8,115 nucleotides of DNA from JAVBKB01 sp031554275 (GTDB lineage Bacteria; Bacillota; Bacilli; JARBTR01). Shown piece after piece: positions 5,425 to 8,115 of this stretch (the first letter of the stretch is position 1; each line of letters starts with the position of its first letter). The stretch is taken from positions 1-8,115 of the forward strand of contig JAVBKB010000210.1 of the NCBI GenBank assembly GCA_031554275.1, in the 5' to 3' direction. The notes under the pieces are model-generated. The model had not been told where the DNA came from. It ran no database searches and worked only from the letters and a program-made list of their open reading frames with translations. The position numbers were made by a program, and so were the translations under genes.

Positions 5425-5492
5425 ATCAAAAAACGATTTGATTGTGCAAAAAGCATTTTTGTGTAAAAATTTCATTGATAAAACGATTGAAA
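5425..5492 (+). promoter_or_regulatory. Inverted repeats in the deoB leader (possible operators)
   Basis: Two inverted repeats stand out. One is ATCAAA-AAACGA-TTTGAT (5425-5442), with 6-bp perfect arms. The other is TTTCA (5470-5474) with TGAAA (5488-5492), just before the Shine-Dalgarno AAAGGGAG (5491-5498). Both spacers contain AAACGAT, which is also present at 5273-5279 upstream of the terminator. They may be binding sites for a nucleoside-responsive repressor, but I recognise no specific consensus. Confidence 0.3.
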
Positions 5493-5504
5493 AGGGAGCT
5501 GCAA

Positions 5505-6683
5505 ATGACATTCAAAAGAGTATTTCTCGTAGTCCTTGACTCGGTTGGTATCGGGGAAGCCCCTGATGCTGCAAGATTTGGTGATGTGGGCGCACACACG
5601 CTGTTACATATTAGTGAAACAATGCCTAATGGGTTGCAACTACCCAATTTAGCGGAAATGGGATTAGCAAATATTGAACAATTGCAGGGTGTTCCTTCGA
5701 CAGATAATCCGCAGGCATATTATTCAAAAATGCAAGAGCTGTCCTTAGGAAAAGATACAATGACTGGTCATTGGGAAATCATGGGGTTGAAAATCACTAC
5801 TCCTTTTCGTGTTTTTCCAAATGGATTTGATACGACACTAATACACGAATTAGAGACTCGATGTGGACGGAAAGTACTAGGAAATAAACCTGCCAGTGGT
5901 ACTGGGATCATTGATGAGTTTGGCAAAGAACATATGGAGACAGGATCTATCATTGTCTATACTTCTGCAGATTCGGTCCTACAAATCGCTGCCCATGAAG
6001 ACATTATTCCAGTAGCAGAACTATACAAAATTTGTGAAATCGCCAGAGAACTTACTTTACAGCCAGAATATATGGTGGGAAGAGTAATTGCTCGACCGTT
6101 TGTAGGTGAACCAGGCAGATTCCACCGCACACCAAACCGACATGATTACGCACTGAAACCATTTGCCAGAACAACGATGAATGAATTAGTTGATGCTGGT
6201 TTAGAGGTAATTGCAATCGGAAAAATAAAGGACATTTTTGACGGGGAAGGCGTAACTAAGCATTATGGAACAAAGTCCAACATGGATGGGATGGATAAAC
6301 TATTGCTTAGTATGCGACAAGATTTTGCAGGACTTAGCTTTGTGAACCTGGTTGATTTTGACGCCCTGTTTGGTCATAGACGTGATCCGATTGGCTATGG
6401 CAATGCCTTGCAAGAATTTGATCAACGTTTGCCAGAAATCTTGGAGCAGCTAACTGAAACAGATTTGCTGATAATAACTGCTGACCACGGCAATGATCCA
6501 ACTATGCCTGGGACAGATCATACTAGAGAATTGGTACCTCTCCTGATCTATGCAAAAAGCTTCTCAGGTTGCTGTGAACTACCAATTCGCGAAACCTTTT
6601 CAGATATTGCAGCAACAATTGCAGATAATTTTCAGTTGGCAATGCCAAAGAACGGCACAAGCTTTTTAAAACTTTTACAATAA
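5505..6683 (+). CDS. deoB: Phosphopentomutase DeoB
   Basis: DeoB interconverts ribose 1-phosphate and ribose 5-phosphate, and the deoxyribose equivalents, linking nucleoside phosphorolysis to central carbon metabolism. It is a cytosolic, Mn-dependent alkaline-phosphatase-superfamily enzyme. The 392-residue length is typical. Metal and catalytic residues line up with Bacillus phosphopentomutase: D12 (VVLDSVGIG), T85 as the phosphorylated residue (GKDTMTGHWE), D286 and H291 (DFDALFGHRRDP), D327 and H328 (TADHGND), and H339 (TDHTREL). A cap domain lies between about 100 and 220 (NKPASGTGIIDEFG; RFHRTPNRHDY). The start ATG 5505 is set by AAAGGGAG with a 6-nt spacer. The frame is open back to 5442, but those codons do not resemble the family. 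pdp follows 14 bp later, so the two form an operon. Confidence 0.98.
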   Translation: MTFKRVFLVVLDSVGIGEAPDAARFGDVGAHTLLHISETMPNGLQLPNLAEMGLANIEQLQGVPSTDNPQAYYSKMQELSLGKDTMTGHWEIMGLKITTPFRVFPNGFDTTLIHELETRCGRKVLGNKPASGTGIIDEFGKEHMETGSIIVYTSADSVLQIAAHEDIIPVAELYKICEIARELTLQPEYMVGRVIARPFVGEPGRFHRTPNRHDYALKPFARTTMNELVDAGLEVIAIGKIKDIFDGEGVTKHYGTKSNMDGMDKLLLSMRQDFAGLSFVNLVDFDALFGHRRDPIGYGNALQEFDQRLPEILEQLTETDLLIITADHGNDPTMPGTDHTRELVPLLIYAKSFSGCCELPIRETFSDIAATIADNFQLAMPKNGTSFLKLLQ

Positions 6684-6697
6684 GAAGGGGTGAAGTC

Positions 6698-8002
6698 ATG
6701 AGAATGGTTGATCTGATTGCCAAGAAGCAGGCGGGTGAAGCGCTACTCAAAGCTGAAATTGATTATATGATTACTGGATTTACCAATGGAGCGATCCCAG
6801 ATTATCAAATGAGCGCAATGGCAATGGCGATTTATTTTCAGGATATGAACGATCAAGAACGTGCTGACCTTACAATGGCAATGGTTCATTCTGGTGATGT
6901 AATTGATCTTAGCGTCATACCAGGGATTAAGGTAGATAAGCATTCAACAGGTGGGGTTGGTGATACGACATCATTAATACTTGCACCTTTGGTTGCAGCG
7001 TTAGGGGTTCCAGTCGCAAAGATGTCTGGGCGTGGTCTGGGGCATACTGGTGGCACTATCGACAAGCTTGAGTCATTTACAGGATTTCACACTGAGCTTT
7101 CCGATGATCGTTTTGTTGAACTGATTCAGCAGAACCATATTGCTTTAATGGGGCAAACAGGGAATATTACGCCTGCAGACAAGAAATTGTATAGCTTGCG
7201 TGATGTCACAGCAACCGTTCAAAGCATCCCATTGATTGCAAGTTCCATTATGTGCAAAAAGATTGCAGCTGGTGCTGACGCAATTGTATTAGATGTCAAG
7301 GTGGGTGCAGGTGCTTTCATGAAAACACTTGCTGAAGCGGAAGAACTCGCAACCGCAATGGTGAAAATAGGTCACTTGGTGGGGCGACAAACGATAGCCG
7401 TTATTTCCGATATGGATCAGCCACTTGGTAATGCTATTGGCAATGTGTTAGAAATCAAAGAAGCAATTGACACATTGAAAGGGCAAGGCCCTGAGGATTT
7501 GACAGAATTGGTGCTGACGCTTGGTAGTAGAATGGTACTCTTAGCAAAGAAGGCATCCTCTGTCCAAGAGGCAAGAGAAATGTTACAAAACGAACTAAAT
7601 AATGGCCAAGCGTTAGCAGTATTTAAAAAGCTTATCACTAGCCAAGGTGGTGATGCAACTGCTATCGATCATCCTGAACAGCTACCTACAGCCAAGTGGG
7701 TGACTGAATATCAAGCTGACAAAGCTGGCTATATTTCTGAATTGGTTGCTGATGAAATAGGTAGAGCAGTGATGTTGCTTGGAGCTGGGCGGGCAACCAA
7801 AGACTCAGAAATCGACCTATCCGTAGGCCTTGTATTGCACAAAAAAATTGGAGATTCAGTAGCTATTGGTGAGTCGATTGCAACTATTCATCACAATCTC
7901 GAAGAAATTGCAGAAACGATCTCAATTCTACAAAACAATATTCATATTTCCGCAAGCAAACCACAAATACCTAGATTAATATACGGAATTATTGAGGGCT
8001 AA
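6698..8002 (+). CDS. pdp: Pyrimidine-nucleoside phosphorylase
   Basis: This enzyme cleaves uridine, deoxyuridine and thymidine with phosphate to give the base and (deoxy)ribose 1-phosphate, the substrate of DeoB, in the cytosol. Its 434 residues match the family length (about 433). The N-terminal helical domain is at about 1-65. The phosphate-binding KHSTGGVGD is at 81-89 (K81, H82) and the thymidine/pyrimidine phosphorylase signature SGRGLGHTGGTIDKLE at 110-125. Pyrimidine-contacting residues are R168 (YSLRDVTATV), S183 and K187 (SSIMCKK), and the glycine-rich KVGAGAFM at 201-208. The C-terminal alpha/beta domain (about 340-434) contains GRAVMLLGAGRATKDSEID. The GAAGGGGTGA Shine-Dalgarno site lies right after the deoB stop, giving tight coupling. 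In many Bacillus relatives punA lies between deoB and pdp; it is absent here. No terminator is visible within the 113 bp after the stop. Confidence 0.98.
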   Translation: MRMVDLIAKKQAGEALLKAEIDYMITGFTNGAIPDYQMSAMAMAIYFQDMNDQERADLTMAMVHSGDVIDLSVIPGIKVDKHSTGGVGDTTSLILAPLVAALGVPVAKMSGRGLGHTGGTIDKLESFTGFHTELSDDRFVELIQQNHIALMGQTGNITPADKKLYSLRDVTATVQSIPLIASSIMCKKIAAGADAIVLDVKVGAGAFMKTLAEAEELATAMVKIGHLVGRQTIAVISDMDQPLGNAIGNVLEIKEAIDTLKGQGPEDLTELVLTLGSRMVLLAKKASSVQEAREMLQNELNNGQALAVFKKLITSQGGDATAIDHPEQLPTAKWVTEYQADKAGYISELVADEIGRAVMLLGAGRATKDSEIDLSVGLVLHKKIGDSVAIGESIATIHHNLEEIAETISILQNNIHISASKPQIPRLIYGIIEG

Positions 8003-8048
8003 ATACGAGCATTACTTGCCTGTGTCAAATTGTTATCACTGATTTGGA

Positions 8049-8115
8049 GCAACGGGATGAGCACTAAACTCAAATTCAGCTTTGCAACGGGATGAGCACT
8101 AAACTCAAATTCAGC
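8049..8115 (+). repeat. 32-bp direct tandem repeat, two copies, 35-bp period
   Basis: Positions 8049-8080 and 8084-8115 are identical (32 of 32), separated by TTT. Each copy begins GCAACGGGATGAGCAC and ends CAAATTCAGC. The second copy ends exactly at the last base of the window, so the number of copies cannot be known. The 3-bp gap rules out a CRISPR spacer. A short inverted pair TGAG/CTCA lies in each unit. Either a real tandem duplication or an assembly-edge artefact would fit. Confidence 0.95.
8057..8115 (+). other. Possible start of the next gene, disrupted by the tandem repeat
   Basis: ATG 8057 has TTGGAG (8044-8049) with a 7-nt spacer, a good start context 54 bp after pdp. It reads MSTKLKFSFATG and then hits TGA (8093-8095) because the 35-bp repeat shifts the frame. 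The second ATG (8092) overlaps that stop as ATGA and restarts MSTKLKFS, but without a clear Shine-Dalgarno site. In Bacillus relatives dacF, with a basic signal-peptide start, often follows pdp. The basic opening is compatible with that, but 8 residues cannot identify a gene. Confidence 0.3.

Noticed and set aside
5447..5461. CAAAAA-GCA-TTTTTG as a terminator
   Set aside because: The stem is almost all A-T, with a 3-nt loop and no following T-tract, directly before the deoB start region.
5478..5493. Catabolite-response (cre) site near ATAAAACGATTGAA
   Set aside because: It misses several conserved ends of TGWAANCGNTNWCA, so the match is too weak to call.
5442..5504. N-terminal extension of deoB from TTG 5442
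   Set aside because: The added residues do not resemble phosphopentomutases, and ATG 5505 has a much better Shine-Dalgarno site and gives the family length.
8049..8115. CRISPR array
   Set aside because: The two 32-bp copies are only 3 bp apart, which leaves no spacer, and no cas gene is present.
7999..8115. Open frame on the - strand through the repeat (38 codons, ending in TAG at 7999-8001)
   Set aside because: It has no visible start, is not recognisable as a protein, and partly reflects the repeat. A + strand gene start fits the operon direction better.

Overview
The window looks like a chromosomal segment of a low-GC, endospore-forming member of the Bacillales. Evidence: all genes lie on the + strand, Shine-Dalgarno sites are strong and purine-rich, three early genes appear to use TTG starts, and the gene order nudF-spoIIM-fur-yqzK-xerD-...-deoB is a known core order in Bacillus relatives. 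No transposase, phage gene, tRNA, rRNA or CRISPR array is visible.

Layout. (1) 3-140: last 45 codons of an ADP-ribose pyrophosphatase (nudF). It is followed by a long terminator hairpin that also covers the spoIIM ribosome binding site and a probable sigma-E promoter. (2) 235-2746: spoIIM (engulfment membrane protein), fur (ferric uptake regulator), a small DUF4227/YqzK membrane protein, and xerD (chromosome dimer resolvase), whose start overlaps or nearly abuts yqzK. (3) 2990-5249: a three-gene block of ric (di-iron repair protein, ScdA/YtfE family), a Crp/Fnr-family regulator with an N-terminal cysteine cluster, and a YwiC-like membrane protein. It is set off by a possible terminator upstream and a strong one downstream. 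In B. subtilis xerD is followed directly by drm/deoB, so this block looks like an insertion of an anaerobic or nitrosative-stress module. (4) 5505-8002: deoB (phosphopentomutase) and pdp (pyrimidine-nucleoside phosphorylase), a tight nucleoside-salvage pair with no purine nucleoside phosphorylase gene between them. (5) 8049-8115: a 32-bp sequence present twice with a 35-bp period. It carries an ATG with a good Shine-Dalgarno site, so it may be the start of the next gene, disrupted by a tandem duplication or by an assembly-edge artefact.

How the parts fit. The regulatory sequences are the most informative part. Upstream of ric there is a TGTGA-N6-TCATG site centred about 41.5 bp before the predicted transcription start. 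That is the position of a class II Crp/Fnr activator, and the gene just downstream of ric encodes such a regulator with CRP-like recognition-helix residues. Upstream of fur there are two sequences resembling PerR boxes, each overlapping a candidate promoter. Upstream of spoIIM, the predicted sigma-E transcript would start inside the hairpin loop, so it would escape the RBS occlusion expected on read-through transcripts.

All gene functions are inferred from remembered family features, and all regulatory sites from consensus matching by eye.
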